A stretch of 64,000 bases of DNA from Hyphomonas sp. (GCF_013823385.1 NZ_PNMA01000007.1:62001-126000); one strand, 5' to 3'. Positions 24,975 through 33,835 are shown, numbered from the stretch's first letter. Numbers and translations are program-made. Notes: a model not told the origin generated them from the letters alone.

Positions 24975-25640
24975 ATGCGACGTAGTTGTTTTGCCCTTAT
25001 GGCGCTGGCCATGGCTGCGGCCTGCCCCGCTTTGGCGGAAAACCAGATATGGACCGCTGCCGGCACCAAGGCCAAGCCCTTTGAAAACAAGGCCATCAGC
25101 CTCTCCTTCGACGCGGACCTGCGTTACGAGCCAGACGGCGAGCTCAATACGATCGAGCTGCGCCCCGGCATCGGCTATCGCCTGAATGACAGGCTCAAGA
25201 TCAGCGGCGGCTATCTGTGGGCCAGCCTGCGCCGGGACGGCCCGGACCGGCAGGAACACCGCCTCTGGCAACAGCTGAGCTATGATTTCGCCGAAGTATA
25301 TGGCTTCGAAGTCGACGGCCGCACGCGCCTGGAAGAACGCCGCCGCGAAGGCTCGGACGATACCGGCTGGCGCCTGCGCCAGAAGTTCGGGGTCGAACGC
25401 CCCCTCGACGGAACCCCTTTCGAAATCTCCCTGAGCACTGACCTGTTCTTCGAGCTGAATGATACTGATTGGGGCCAGGCAGACGGTTTCAGCGAAGCCC
25501 GCAGCCAGCTGCTGCTCGGCTGGGACATGACCGGCAAGGTGAGCTGGGAAATCGGCTACATGCACCAGTTCGAGAATGAAAGCGGCGCCCCGGACGAGAC
25601 CAACCATCACCTCGTCATCAGCGTTTCACACGATTTCTGA
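24975..25640 (+). CDS. DUF2490-family outer-membrane-like protein
   Basis: 221 aa with a signal peptide (MRRSCFALMALAMAAACPALAE). The mature part begins QIWTAAGTKAKPFENKAISLSF and alternates short strands with Tyr/Trp/Arg-rich turns (RLWQQLSYDFAEVYGFEVDGR), ending HHLVISVSHDF. This fits the DUF2490 family, predicted small outer-membrane beta barrels. Function unknown. The ATG at 24975 is preferred over a frame extension 54 nt upstream because it begins the signal peptide. Confidence 0.78.
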   Translation: MRRSCFALMALAMAAACPALAENQIWTAAGTKAKPFENKAISLSFDADLRYEPDGELNTIELRPGIGYRLNDRLKISGGYLWASLRRDGPDRQEHRLWQQLSYDFAEVYGFEVDGRTRLEERRREGSDDTGWRLRQKFGVERPLDGTPFEISLSTDLFFELNDTDWGQADGFSEARSQLLLGWDMTGKVSWEIGYMHQFENESGAPDETNHHLVISVSHDF

Positions 25641-25650
25641 GCCCCAATTG

Positions 25651-25682
25651 AAAAGCGCGCCCCCGGCAGGAGGCGCGCTTCG
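25651..25682 (-). terminator. Terminator between the DUF2490 and cold-shock genes
   Basis: AAGCGCGCC (25653-25661) pairs with GGCGCGCTT (25672-25680). The minus-strand reading ends in TTTTC, so it better serves the cold-shock gene. Confidence 0.6.
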
Positions 25683-25726
25683 TAATCAGGTCAGGCAAGC
25701 GGCGAAGCGCCTGCCTTGAAGATGGG

Positions 25727-25936
25727 TCAGACCAGCTCGATGGAGCTGACAGCAGGCTTGCCCGAACGTTTGTCGACAGCGGTTTCGTAGGAAACCTTCT
25801 GGCCTTCGTTGAGTTGGGCGATACCCGAGCGCTCAAGCGTCGAGATGTGCACGAACACGTCATTGCCGCCGGTGGTGGGCGAAATGAAGCCGAAGCCCTT
25901 CTGGGTGTTGAAGAACTTCACGATACCTTGGGTCAT
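25727..25936 (-). CDS. Cold-shock domain protein (CspA family)
   Basis: 69-aa nucleic-acid-binding OB-fold protein. RNP1 is KGFGFISP and RNP2 is VFVHIST, both intact. Such proteins bind single-stranded RNA and melt structures at low temperature or during growth transitions. Odd: the ATG is preceded by TGAGACTTATCTAA, without a Shine-Dalgarno-like sequence, and the leader contains a perfect hairpin at 25965-25979. The leader is relatively AT-rich, typical of csp genes. Confidence 0.96.
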   Translation of the reverse strand: MTQGIVKFFNTQKGFGFISPTTGGNDVFVHISTLERSGIAQLNEGQKVSYETAVDKRSGKPAVSSIELV

Positions 25937-26112
25937 TTAGATAAGTCTCATAGTCATATGTGGACTGACAGTGTGTCAGCCCTTGCGTATCGAATTTTGG
26001 AGAGTTTCTGAAACTGCAACTCACCTTGATGAGTGCACGCGCCTGATCGTCCGGCCAATGTCGATGCAAGCCATATGCGCCATTCCCAGGCAGAATGCAA
26101 GTTTAAATTACT
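25937..26112 (-). promoter_or_regulatory. Probable long 5' leader of the cold-shock gene
   Basis: 176-bp gap upstream of the csp gene. Near the start codon it holds CTGACA (25965-25970) paired with TGTCAG (25974-25979), and runs of A/T further up. No ribosome site precedes the ATG. Long structured leaders are usual for cold-shock genes; a thermoregulatory role is inference. Confidence 0.4.
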
Positions 26113-26141
26113 GTCAGGCTCCGGACGCTCCGGAGCCTGAC
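26113..26141 (-). terminator. Perfect hairpin just downstream of the thiolase gene
   Basis: GTCAGGCTCCGGA (26113-26125) and TCCGGAGCCTGAC (26129-26141) form a perfect 13-bp stem with a 3-nt loop, 7 bp past the thiolase stop. The following minus-strand bases (AGTAATTTAAAC) give only a weak U-tract; on the plus strand CGATTTTTC follows. Confidence 0.7.
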
Positions 26142-26148
26142 CGATTTT

Positions 26149-27360
26149 TCAGTTAACGCGCTCAAACACCGCTGCGAGCCCCTGCCCGCCGCCAATGCAC
26201 ATGGTTTCAAGGCCGTAGCGCGCGCCGCGCCGGTCCATCTCGCGCAGCATCGTGGCGAGGATACGCCCGCCGGTCGCCCCGACAGGGTGGCCAAGCGAGA
26301 TGCCCGAGCCATGCACGTTGAGGCGCTTGTAGTCATCCGCCCCGAAGCCCATCGCCTTGGTGCAGGCCAGCACCTGCGCGGCAAAGGCTTCGTTGAGTTC
26401 GATCAGGTCGATATCCTTCAGCGAAAGCCCGGCGCGCTTGAGCGCTCTTTCCGTGGACGGAACAGGCCCGATCCCCATCACGGCCGGGCCAACCCCGGCC
26501 ACAGCCCAGGAAACGAGCCGCGCCAGCGGTTTCAGCCCATTGGCCTCCGCCATTTCGCGCGTCATCACGAGGCAGGCCGAGCCGCCATCATTCTGGCCGC
26601 TGGCATTGCCGGCGGTGACGGTGGCTTCAGCGTCCTGTTTCAGGCGGATGGCTTTCAGCCTGGAGAGCACTTCAACGGTAGAGTCCGCCCGCGGATGCTC
26701 GTCGCGGTCCACCACGGTGTCGCCCTTGCGGCCTTTGACCGTGAACGGAATGATTTCTTCGGCAAACACGCCGGACTTCTGCGCGGCTACAGCCTTGGCA
26801 TGGGAGGCGGCGGCAAACTCGTCCTGCGCCTCGCGGCTGATCTGATAGTCGCGGCGGAGGTTTTCCGCGGTCTCCAGCATGCCGCCCGGCACGGGGTAAT
26901 GCTTGCCGCCGGCGGTGAGGCGGCCGGTGATCAGGCCGTCATTGATGGTCATGTTGCCCTGGCCAAGGCCCCAGCGCAGCTGGGTGGAGTAGAACGGCGC
27001 ATTGCTCATGGATTCGGCGCCGCCTGCGATCACGCAGTCCATCGCGCCGGTCGCCACCTGCATCGTCGCATTGATGATCGCCTGCAGGCCCGAGCCGCAG
27101 CGCCGGTCGATCTGCATACCGGTCACTTCCACAGGCAGCCCGGCGTCCAGCGCCACAACGCGGCCCAGCGCGGGCGCGTCCATCGAGGGATAGCATTGCG
27201 CGAAGATCACATCGTCGACCTTGTCCTTGGCGAGGCCCGTGCGCGCCATCAGGCCCTCGACCACCGCCGCGCCCAGCTCATGCGCGGGCACGCTCTTGAA
27301 AGAGCCGCCAAAGCCGCCCACCGCCGTCCGCACCGGCTCGACAATCACCACATCGCGCAT
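26149..27360 (-). CDS. Acetyl-CoA C-acyltransferase (thiolase)
   Basis: 403-aa thiolase. The nucleophilic Cys88 is in IDRRCGSGLQA, the His in GHPVGATGGR and the second Cys in MCIGGGQG, with the GESMS-like segment GGAESMSNAPF. It cleaves 3-ketoacyl-CoA in beta-oxidation or condenses acetyl-CoA; which direction dominates cannot be told. GGAGGAATGA precedes the ATG. Single gene, followed by a strong hairpin. Confidence 0.95.
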   Translation of the reverse strand: MRDVVIVEPVRTAVGGFGGSFKSVPAHELGAAVVEGLMARTGLAKDKVDDVIFAQCYPSMDAPALGRVVALDAGLPVEVTGMQIDRRCGSGLQAIINATMQVATGAMDCVIAGGAESMSNAPFYSTQLRWGLGQGNMTINDGLITGRLTAGGKHYPVPGGMLETAENLRRDYQISREAQDEFAAASHAKAVAAQKSGVFAEEIIPFTVKGRKGDTVVDRDEHPRADSTVEVLSRLKAIRLKQDAEATVTAGNASGQNDGGSACLVMTREMAEANGLKPLARLVSWAVAGVGPAVMGIGPVPSTERALKRAGLSLKDIDLIELNEAFAAQVLACTKAMGFGADDYKRLNVHGSGISLGHPVGATGGRILATMLREMDRRGARYGLETMCIGGGQGLAAVFERVN

Positions 27361-27536
27361 TCATTCCTCCCGGGAGTTCTCAAAAATCTGGCCCCTGTTA
27401 AGCCCGCCATGGGCCCCAGCGCAACCCGGCGCCTTTCATGCAATCGCGGCATAACTGTCAGGCCGGAGTGGGCCTGTCGCTGGCAGGAAACCTCTCTTAC
27501 CTAAGGGGAAGCAAGACGGAAGGAGACGCTCCTCTC

Positions 27537-28313
27537 ATGATCGCCCCGATATTCGTGTCCCACGGCTCGCCCACGCTGATCTTTGACGATGTGCCTGCGC
27601 GCGATTTCCTGATGCAGCTCAGCAAGACGCATTCGCGCCCGAAGGCGATCCTTGTCGCCTCCGCCCATTGGGAAACACCTGCTCCGCGCATCACCGCCTC
27701 GCCTGCCCCGCCGACGATCCATGATTACGGCGGCTTTCCGGGCGTGATGTACCAGCAGCAATACCCCGCGCCGGGCGATCCGGCGCTCGCCGCGCGCGTC
27801 AAGGCATTGCTGGACGACGCCGGCCTTTCGGCTACGCTCGATCCCGCCCGCGGCCTGGATCATGGCGCCTGGGTGCCGCTGAAGCTCGCCTTTCCGGCGG
27901 CCGATATTCCCGTGCTGCAGCTATCCCTGCAGACCCATCTTGGCCCGGCGCATCATCTCAGGCTTGGCGAGGCCCTGCGCCCGCTCGCTGAAGAGGGCGT
28001 GCTGATCCTCGGCAGCGGCAGCCTCACCCATGACCTGCGCAGCGTCCGCTGGCGCGGACCCAATGAGGAGCCGGAATGGGTGAAATCCTTTGGAGACTGG
28101 GTGAACACGGCGCTGGTGGAAGGCCGGGTGGACGATCTCGTCAACTATCGCCAGCGCGCCCCGAACGCCGCCCGCAACCATCCGACTGAGGAGCATTTTC
28201 TCCCCCTCTTCGTGGCGCTTGGCGCCGCGGGCAAGGGCGCGCGGATGGAACGCCTGCACACGTCGGTTACGTTCAGTGTACTGAGGATGGATGCGTTTGA
28301 ATTTGCAGCCTGA
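27537..28313 (+). CDS. DODA-type (LigB-family) extradiol dioxygenase
   Basis: 258-aa protein of the class III extradiol dioxygenase superfamily. Metal and catalytic residues are recognisable: His in FVSHGSPTL, His in SAHWETPAP, HDYGGFP, and LDHGAWVPL. It resembles 4,5-DOPA extradiol dioxygenase (YgiD), which opens catechol-type rings or acts as a zinc oxygenase. The ATG at 27537 is placed by the conserved N-terminus MIAPIFVSHGSP and AAGGAG upstream. The repeat at 28322-28440 separates it from the convergent crotonase gene. Confidence 0.9.
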   Translation: MIAPIFVSHGSPTLIFDDVPARDFLMQLSKTHSRPKAILVASAHWETPAPRITASPAPPTIHDYGGFPGVMYQQQYPAPGDPALAARVKALLDDAGLSATLDPARGLDHGAWVPLKLAFPAADIPVLQLSLQTHLGPAHHLRLGEALRPLAEEGVLILGSGSLTHDLRSVRWRGPNEEPEWVKSFGDWVNTALVEGRVDDLVNYRQRAPNAARNHPTEEHFLPLFVALGAAGKGARMERLHTSVTFSVLRMDAFEFAA

Positions 28314-28321
28314 CGCAAAAG

Positions 28322-28440
28322 CCCCTTCTCCCCTGGGAGAAGGGGTTGGGGATGAGGGGGCGCAACCTCTCCTCAAATGCAGTGCCAGAGGAGAGATCAG
28401 AGCCCTCACCCCTGCCCCTCTCCCGCTAGCGGGAGAGGGG
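28322..28440. repeat. Triple-hairpin intergenic repeat (convergent gap)
   Basis: Three hairpins: CCCCTTCTCCC/GGGAGAAGGGG (28322-28345), CTCTCCTC/GAGGAGAG (28367-28395) and CCCCTCTCCCGC/GCGGGAGAGGGG (28415-28440). The flanks GGGGATGAGGGGGC and GCCCTCACCCC are partly complementary. Related in sequence to 5139-5282. Lies between two convergent genes and may act as a bidirectional terminator. Confidence 0.8.
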
Positions 28441-28450
28441 TTGAGAGGAA

Positions 28451-29233
28451 TTACCCCTGCTGGTCCCGCCCGCGCGCGGTCACCTGCTTGCGCGCCTCTT
28501 CCACGGCCGACGCCGAGACCGATTTGGAATGCTCGATCGAGCGCGTCACTTCTTCCTTCATGGCGGCAGCGAAATTCATACCGAAGCCGTCATCGATCAG
28601 CGCCTTGTATTTGCGCAGGAGGTCGGGATTGGTCGAGGTCATCTCGGTGGCCATCTGGAGGGCGGCGGGCACAAGGTCTGCGGCCGGATATACGCGGTTG
28701 ACGAGGCCCCATTTCTCGGACGTGTGCGCATCGATGAAATTGCCGGTGAAGGAGAGTTCCTTGGCGCGGCTGATGCCGATGAGGCGGGAGAGTTTCTGCG
28801 AGAGCCCCCAGCCCGGCACAATGCCGACGCGGGCATGGGTATCAGCGAAACGGGCGTGTTCAGACGCCAGCAGTACGTCGCACATCAGGGCGAGCTCAAA
28901 ACCGCCGGTGATGGCAAAGCCATTGATCGCGCCAATGATCGGCCAGGGATAGGCTTCGAGGGCGGCGAGCATGTTGATGGACTTGGAATCCTCGTCGGCG
29001 CCGAGGGCAAAGCCGGTCTGGCCGGCTTCTTTCAGGTCGATCCCCGCCGTGAAGGCGCGGCCAGCGCCGGTCAGGACGACCGCGCGGATTTCAGGATCGT
29101 CTTTCAGCTCATTGAACACGCGCACGATCTCGGCGCGCAGGGCGCGGTTGAGCGCGTTGAGGGCGTCCGGCCGGTTCAGCGTGACAAGGCAGACAGCGCC
29201 GTGGCGTTCGGTCAGGACGATGGGTTCGGACAT
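28451..29233 (-). CDS. Enoyl-CoA hydratase/isomerase (crotonase) family protein
   Basis: 260-aa crotonase-fold protein. First oxyanion-hole region GAGRAFTAGIDLKEAG, second INGFAITGGFELALMCD. The catalytic-Glu area reads LASEHARFADTHARVGIVPGWG in sequence, consistent with a hydratase-type site, though isomerase or hydrolase activity is possible. GGAGGAATGCCCC precedes the ATG. A homologue is at 49235-49978. Probably part of fatty-acid or aromatic catabolism. Confidence 0.92.
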   Translation of the reverse strand: MSEPIVLTERHGAVCLVTLNRPDALNALNRALRAEIVRVFNELKDDPEIRAVVLTGAGRAFTAGIDLKEAGQTGFALGADEDSKSINMLAALEAYPWPIIGAINGFAITGGFELALMCDVLLASEHARFADTHARVGIVPGWGLSQKLSRLIGISRAKELSFTGNFIDAHTSEKWGLVNRVYPAADLVPAALQMATEMTSTNPDLLRKYKALIDDGFGMNFAAAMKEEVTRSIEHSKSVSASAVEEARKQVTARGRDQQG

Positions 29234-29314
29234 GGGGCATTCCTCCGGATGGGTTTGGCAGATGTGTTAGGCCGGGCGGCAAAGCCCGCCAAGCCTGACG
29301 CGGCGTCGCGTGGC

Positions 29315-29800
29315 TCAGGCCTTGCGGCGGGTAGCGAGCCGGTAGAGGCCGATCAGCGCCGCGAGGATGGCGATGGCGGCCGCCAGCCAGAACAGGCCAA
29401 ACTTGAGCGGCGTGATCCAGGCCTTGGCGTCCAGCGCGTCGGCCACCCCGGCCAGGGCGAGGGCCTGCACGGTGTTCTCGGTCAGGTCAAAGATCAGGAC
29501 GGCAAAGCCGGGCAGCGCTGCCAGCTTGCCCCATTTGCCAAAGAAACGCAGCGCCATCCCGGCAAAGAGGAGGCCGAAACTTAAGGGGAAGATGGTGTCA
29601 TTGAGAACCGTCACCCAGAAATGCGCGGTCTTCTGCTCCGGCGTCAGCGCCTCGAACAGGGCCCGCACCTCGGCGGGCTCGGAAACCATGTCGAGATACG
29701 CCCCGCCGACCGCCGGGCCGAAAACCTGGAACCCGGCGCCGGACAGGATCATCATCACGAAGAGCGCCAACAGGACGGGCGCGCGCGTCAGGAACTGCAT
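29315..29800 (-). CDS. Hypothetical four-helix inner-membrane protein
   Basis: 161 aa with four hydrophobic segments: APVLLALFVMMILSGAGF, a second around IFPLSFGLLFAGMALRF, LAALPGFAVLIFDLTENTVQ and LFWLAAAIAILAALIGLY. The loop YLDMVSEPAEVRALFEALTPEQ is cytoplasmic or periplasmic. GGGAGGAGAGAAA precedes the ATG. No family recognised with confidence. Imperfect TTGGAG repeats lie in its upstream gap. Confidence 0.65.
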   Translation of the reverse strand: MQFLTRAPVLLALFVMMILSGAGFQVFGPAVGGAYLDMVSEPAEVRALFEALTPEQKTAHFWVTVLNDTIFPLSFGLLFAGMALRFFGKWGKLAALPGFAVLIFDLTENTVQALALAGVADALDAKAWITPLKFGLFWLAAAIAILAALIGLYRLATRRKA

Positions 29801-29815
29801 TTTCTCTCCTCCCCC

Positions 29816-29876
29816 TTGGAGTTTTATGGATGCTTCGTTGGAGTTTTCCGGGGCGTGGTTGGAGGAACCGTTGGAG
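29816..29876. repeat. Four TTGGAG direct repeats
   Basis: TTGGAG starts at 29816, 29838, 29859 and 29871 (spacings 22, 21, 12), three of them in the wider context TTGGAGT. The array sits between the CinA-type gene and the four-helix membrane gene, both on the minus strand. Confidence 0.5.
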
Positions 29877-29910
29877 TCTTTTGGCCCCCTTATCCACGCT
29901 TTATCTCTCG

Positions 29911-30669
29911 TCAGAGCGGGTCCGGGATGGGCTCCACACCCAGGCCCCGCATCAGCGTTTCCAACTCGCCCCGCACCGTTTCCAGCCTGACCGTATCGGT
30001 CGACCGGGCCACCAGCGCCACGCCATTGTCCCCCATCCCCAGATACCAGGGGTATGAGCCAATGGAGACGTCCGGATAGGCCTTGGCAATGGCGCCGAGG
30101 GGCTCGGCAAGGTCGCCCTCGCGCAGGCCGGGGCCGCGCAGCTGCACCTTGTAGACCCGCGCGCCGCCCTCCAGGCGATGGCCGATATCCTCCAGCATGG
30201 CGCGCGCAATCTGGGGTACACCGGCCATAGTGAAGACGTTCTCCATCTGGAAACCCGGCGCGCCAGACACCGGATTCTTCACGATTTCTGCCCCGTGCGG
30301 AATGCGCGCCATGCGGCGGCGGGCGGGCGTGAACTCGGTGTTCATGGCCTTGTAGCGCTCGGCCATTTCCGCCAGCACCTCGGGGTGTTCGGAGATGCCG
30401 GTCTTGAAGGCGGCGGCAATCGCGTCAGCCGTGATGTCATCATGCGTCGGGCCGATGCCGCCGGTGGTGAACACGTAGGTGTACTTCGCGCGCAGGGCGT
30501 TTACCGCCGCCACGATCTCCTCTTCCACATCCGGCACCGTCCGGCACTCCCGCACAGGAATGCCAATCGGCTCCAGATATTGCGCAATCTGCTGCAGGTT
30601 AATGTCACGGGTACGCCCGGAGAGCAGCTCATCCCCGATCAGCAGAACGGCGGCGGTGGGCTGGGTCAT
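29911..30669 (-). CDS. CinA-type / molybdopterin-binding-domain protein
   Basis: 252 aa. The MoaB/Mog-like fold shows LLIGDELLSGRTRDINLQQIA near the N-terminus and TTGGIGPTHDDITADAIA, both typical of the N-terminal domain of competence/damage-inducible protein CinA. The C-terminal amidohydrolase domain of full CinA is absent, so it is the short form. Such domains have been linked to NAD-derivative salvage. Its ATG overlaps the stop of the upstream serine hydrolase gene (ATGA), so the two are co-translated. Confidence 0.88.
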   Translation of the reverse strand: MTQPTAAVLLIGDELLSGRTRDINLQQIAQYLEPIGIPVRECRTVPDVEEEIVAAVNALRAKYTYVFTTGGIGPTHDDITADAIAAAFKTGISEHPEVLAEMAERYKAMNTEFTPARRRMARIPHGAEIVKNPVSGAPGFQMENVFTMAGVPQIARAMLEDIGHRLEGGARVYKVQLRGPGLREGDLAEPLGAIAKAYPDVSIGSYPWYLGMGDNGVALVARSTDTVRLETVRGELETLMRGLGVEPIPDPL

Positions 30670-31979
30670 TTGGTCTCCTGAAGCGCATCATAAACGAGTT
30701 CGGCCGATTCCGTCCGCATACTGCGGTCCAATGATCCGCCGAACACCTGGATCATCCCCACGAAGCTTACCTTGTTGACAGGGTCCACCCAGAACCATGT
30801 GCCCGCTGCGCCGCCCCACATGAAGGCGCCTTTCGGATAGGCTTCGCCATCCTTGAGGATCACGGCGAAATCGAGCCCGAAACCGCCGCCGGCAGAAGGA
30901 TCTGTCGTGGTGCCGTTGTGGCCTATGAACACGCCCTCCGGCAGGAAGTTCGTCGCCATCATCTGCACCGTTTCCGGCTTGAGCACCTGAACGCCGTCCA
31001 GCGTGCCGCCCTTGGCCAGCATGTCGGTGAAGCGGGCATAGTCGCCCAGCGTGCCAACCAAGCCATGCCCGCCGCCTTCGAAGGCGATCGTATCCTTGCG
31101 GTAGAGAAAGCCCGGCATCGGCAACGGGACGAGTTCCCCCGTTTCCGGGTTCGGCCCCCACACATCAGAGAACCGGTCATACTTTTCATCGGGCACAAAG
31201 AAGGCCGTGTCCGTCATGCCCAGCGGCTGGAACACGCGCGCCTCAAGGAACTCGCCCAGCGTCTGGCCGGACAGGCGCTCAATGAGGGCGCCCTGAATAT
31301 CCACCGAGATGGAGTAATCCCAGGTCACGCCCGGCTCGTGCTTGAGCGGGATCGTCGCCACGCGCCGGATCATTTCGTCCATGTCCGGGGACTGGAAAAT
31401 CTCCAATTCGCGGAAGCGGTCATCGACATAGTTGCCGGGCGCAAGGCCATACCCAAACCCAGCCGTATGGCTCATCAATTCCTGAACTGTGGGGGGCCGG
31501 CTGACCGGCGCAAGGAGGGGGTTGCCCGCCTCGTCCAGCCCCTTGAATACCTGAAGCCCCTCAAATTCGGGGAAGTATTTCGTGACCGGATCGTCCAGCT
31601 GGAACTTGCCCTCTTCCCAGAGGATCATCAGGCCCACACCGGTAACGGGCTTGGACATGGAATAAATCCGCCAGATCGTATCCTCTTCCACGGGGGCGCC
31701 ATCTGCCTGGCGCCGGATACCATGGCGGAAATCAGAGATGATTTCTCCGTCCCGGACGAGCCGCGTGGCGATGCCCTTGACGGTTCCCCGATCGACGTAA
31801 GAGGCTATTTTGGCTTCGAGCGCGGCAATTCCGTCCGCGCTGAAGGCCGGCTGAGCCGCCGCGGCCCTCGCTTCGGGCGCTACCAGCTGCGGCGCCGCCG
31901 GCGCGCTGGCACAGGCCGCAAGAACCACCCCGCCCAGGGCCAGAATTCCGCCCGCAAACCGTACCCTGAAACGCTTCAT
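30666..31979 (-). CDS. Beta-lactamase-fold serine hydrolase, lipoprotein (family VIII-like)
   Basis: 437-aa class C beta-lactamase-fold protein. A signal peptide ends at a lipobox (LAAC23). The nucleophile motif SMSK is at residues 107-110, the Tyr motif appears as [10 protein letters not shown], and [13 protein letters not shown] stands for the third motif. This set is typical of family VIII esterases rather than true beta-lactamases. GGGAGAGAGCGGGC supports the ATG at 31979; a longer frame is without support. Likely periplasmic, hydrolysing an ester or amide. Confidence 0.88.
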   Translation of the reverse strand: MKRFRVRFAGGILALGGVVLAACASAPAAPQLVAPEARAAAAQPAFSADGIAALEAKIASYVDRGTVKGIATRLVRDGEIISDFRHGIRRQADGAPVEEDTIWRIYSMSKPVTGVGLMILWEEGKFQLDDPVTKYFPEFEGLQVFKGLDEAGNPLLAPVSRPPTVQELMSHTAGFGYGLAPGNYVDDRFRELEIFQSPDMDEMIRRVATIPLKHEPGVTWDYSISVDIQGALIERLSGQTLGEFLEARVFQPLGMTDTAFFVPDEKYDRFSDVWGPNPETGELVPLPMPGFLYRKDTIAFEGGGHGLVGTLGDYARFTDMLAKGGTLDGVQVLKPETVQMMATNFLPEGVFIGHNGTTTDPSAGGGFGLDFAVILKDGEAYPKGAFMWGGAAGTWFWVDPVNKVSFVGMIQVFGGSLDRSMRTESAELVYDALQETK

Positions 31980-32082
31980 GCCCGCTCTCTCCCATGCCTT
32001 TTCGCCGAGATAACTGGCAGCGGTCTGCCCGTTCGGCAAGAAGGGAGTGGAATCTGGGGGCTCAGGCTGCCATATTGGGCGT

Positions 32083-32907
32083 ATGAACGACACAAATCTT
32101 CTCCTGCCCATGCGCACGGGCGAAATCCGTATCCACGATGCCGAAGGCTTCGAGGGGATGCGCCGCGCCGGCCGTCTTGTCGCCGAATGTCTCGACATGC
32201 TGGTTCCCGAAGTGAAACCCGGTGTAACGACTGAGCGTCTGGACACGCTGGTGCGCGAATTCGTGCAGGATCACGGCGCCGTTTCGGCGACCATCGGGTA
32301 TCGCGGCTACCGCCACGCCTCCTGCATTTCGGTGAACCATGTGATCTGCCATGGCATTCCCGGCCCCAAGGCGCTGAAGGATGGCGACATCGCCAATATC
32401 GACGTGACGCTGATCCTCGATGGCTGGCATGGCGACCATAGCCGGATGTTCGGCGTGGGCGAGGTGAAGCGCAAGGCCGAGCGCCTGATGGAAGTGACCT
32501 ATGAAGCGATGATGGCGGGCATTGCTGCCGTCAAACCCGGCGCCCGATTTGGCGACATTGGCGGGGCGATCAGCGAGATTGCCCGGCTGAACCGCTACTC
32601 CGTCGTCGATGATTTCTGCGGGCATGGCTTGGGGCGTCTCTTTCACGATGAGCCCAATGTGGTTCACTCCGCCAAGGCGGGCACGGGCCCGGAACTCAAG
32701 CCCGGCATGTTTTTCACCATTGAACCGATGCTGAATCTCGGCCGGCGCGACGCCGCCATCCTTCCGGACGGCTGGACCGCTGTGACACGCGACCGTCAGC
32801 TTTCGGCGCAGTTTGAGCATTCCGTCGGCGTGACCGAAACCGGCGTGGAGATTTTCTCCGCCTCGCCCAAAGGCTGGCATGAGCCGCACAAGGTGAAGCT
32901 GGGATAG
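32083..32907 (+). CDS. map: Type I methionine aminopeptidase
   Basis: 274-aa metallopeptidase removing N-terminal Met. Metal ligands Asp107 and Asp118 are in [16 protein letters not shown], the His in [16 protein letters not shown], and two Glu in FTIEPML and [10 protein letters not shown]. The ATG at 32083 is chosen because MNDTNLLL begins the family-like region. Followed by a palindromic repeat (32926-32951) and the SOS-like promoter of radC, so it is probably not co-transcribed with radC. Confidence 0.96.
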   Translation: MNDTNLLLPMRTGEIRIHDAEGFEGMRRAGRLVAECLDMLVPEVKPGVTTERLDTLVREFVQDHGAVSATIGYRGYRHASCISVNHVICHGIPGPKALKDGDIANIDVTLILDGWHGDHSRMFGVGEVKRKAERLMEVTYEAMMAGIAAVKPGARFGDIGGAISEIARLNRYSVVDDFCGHGLGRLFHDEPNVVHSAKAGTGPELKPGMFFTIEPMLNLGRRDAAILPDGWTAVTRDRQLSAQFEHSVGVTETGVEIFSASPKGWHEPHKVKLG

Positions 32908-32925
32908 GCGCTCTCTTTTGGCATT

Positions 32926-32951
32926 GTCATCCCGGCGAAAGCCGGGACCCA
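32926..32951. repeat. REP-like palindrome between map and radC
   Basis: GTCATCCCGGCGAAAGCCGG type unit: stem CCCGGC/GCCGGG around GAAA (32931-32946), flanked by GTCAT and ACCCA. This form is common between alphaproteobacterial genes. A degraded relative is at 35551-35573. Confidence 0.85.
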
Positions 32952-32969
32952 GACTTTCTTTTCCACCCC

Positions 32970-32999
32970 TTGACGCATGCCTATGTTCGTGGAATGTTC
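32970..32999 (+). promoter_or_regulatory. LexA (SOS) box in the radC promoter
   Basis: GTTC (32985-32988), exactly seven bases, GTTC (32996-32999): the alphaproteobacterial LexA consensus GTTC-N7-GTTC. A -35-like TTGACG sits at 32970-32975, and the box overlaps the expected spacer and -10 region. LexA repression of radC is inferred. Confidence 0.7.
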
Positions 33000-33088
33000 C
33001 GGCATGCTTCACGTGCCATATCCCCCGCTCATGTCGCGCCTCAGTCGCAGGCTCCCCTCAAGCGTCAAGCAGGAGGCATACTGATTCC

Positions 33089-33835
33089 ATGAGCTCAGAA
33101 AGTTCATCCGCTTACGGAATCCAGGAAGCCAGCGGCCTCTTTGCCGCGCCCGGCCTCGCGGACAAACCCCACTGGCAAGGGCATCGCGACCGGTTGCGGA
33201 CAAAGTTGCTGAACCGCGGCGCCGGAGCGCTGGACGATTACGAGATCCTGGAAGTGCTGCTGATGGCGTTCATCCCGCGCCGGGATGTGAAGCCGATTGC
33301 CAAGGCGCTCGAAGCGAAGTTCGGCTGCCTATCAGCCATCCTCGCTGCCCCTGCAGACGCGCTTGTGAAAGTCCCCGGCGTGGGTGAAACGGTGGCTGCC
33401 TATATCAAGGCCATCGCCGAACTTCACGCCCGCGCGGCCCGTGAGGAGATCAAGGCAAGGGAAGTCATATCCTCCTGGTCGGCGCTGGTGGCCTATGTCC
33501 GCAGGGAGCTTCAGCATGAAAAGCGCGAACAGTTCCGCGTTATCTTCCTCGACCGGAAAAACCAGCTGATCGTGGACGAGATCATGGGCCATGGCACGGT
33601 GGACCATGCGCCGGTCTATCCGCGGGAGATCGCCCGCCGCGCGCTGGAGCTTCAGGCCTCCAGCCTGATCCTCGTGCATAACCACCCCTCGGGCGATCCC
33701 AAACCGTCACGCGCCGACATCTCCATTACGCGCGAAATCATCGACGCGCTTGGCCCATTCGATATTTCCGTGCACGATCATCTGGTGGTCGGCACATCAG
33801 GCGTTGTGAGCTTCCGCACGTCCGGCCTTATCTGA
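33089..33835 (+). CDS. radC: RadC-family JAB1/MPN-domain protein
   Basis: 248 aa. N-terminal helix-hairpin-helix-like part (LVKVPGVGETVAAYIKAI), then an MPN/JAMM domain with the metal motif HNHPSGDPKPSRAD. Historically linked to DNA repair; molecular role still unclear. The ATG at 33089 follows AGGAGG with a longish 12-nt spacing; the frame is open much further upstream but would swallow the LexA box. Its end overlaps the convergent ABC-F gene by 8 bp. Confidence 0.93.
   Translation: MSSESSSAYGIQEASGLFAAPGLADKPHWQGHRDRLRTKLLNRGAGALDDYEILEVLLMAFIPRRDVKPIAKALEAKFGCLSAILAAPADALVKVPGVGETVAAYIKAIAELHARAAREEIKAREVISSWSALVAYVRRELQHEKREQFRVIFLDRKNQLIVDEIMGHGTVDHAPVYPREIARRALELQASSLILVHNHPSGDPKPSRADISITREIIDALGPFDISVHDHLVVGTSGVVSFRTSGLI

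Noticed and set aside
30666-31979. Antibiotic-resistance beta-lactamase
   Set aside because: The motif set (SMSK, DYS, WGGAAGT) fits family VIII esterase-like hydrolases; resistance not supported.
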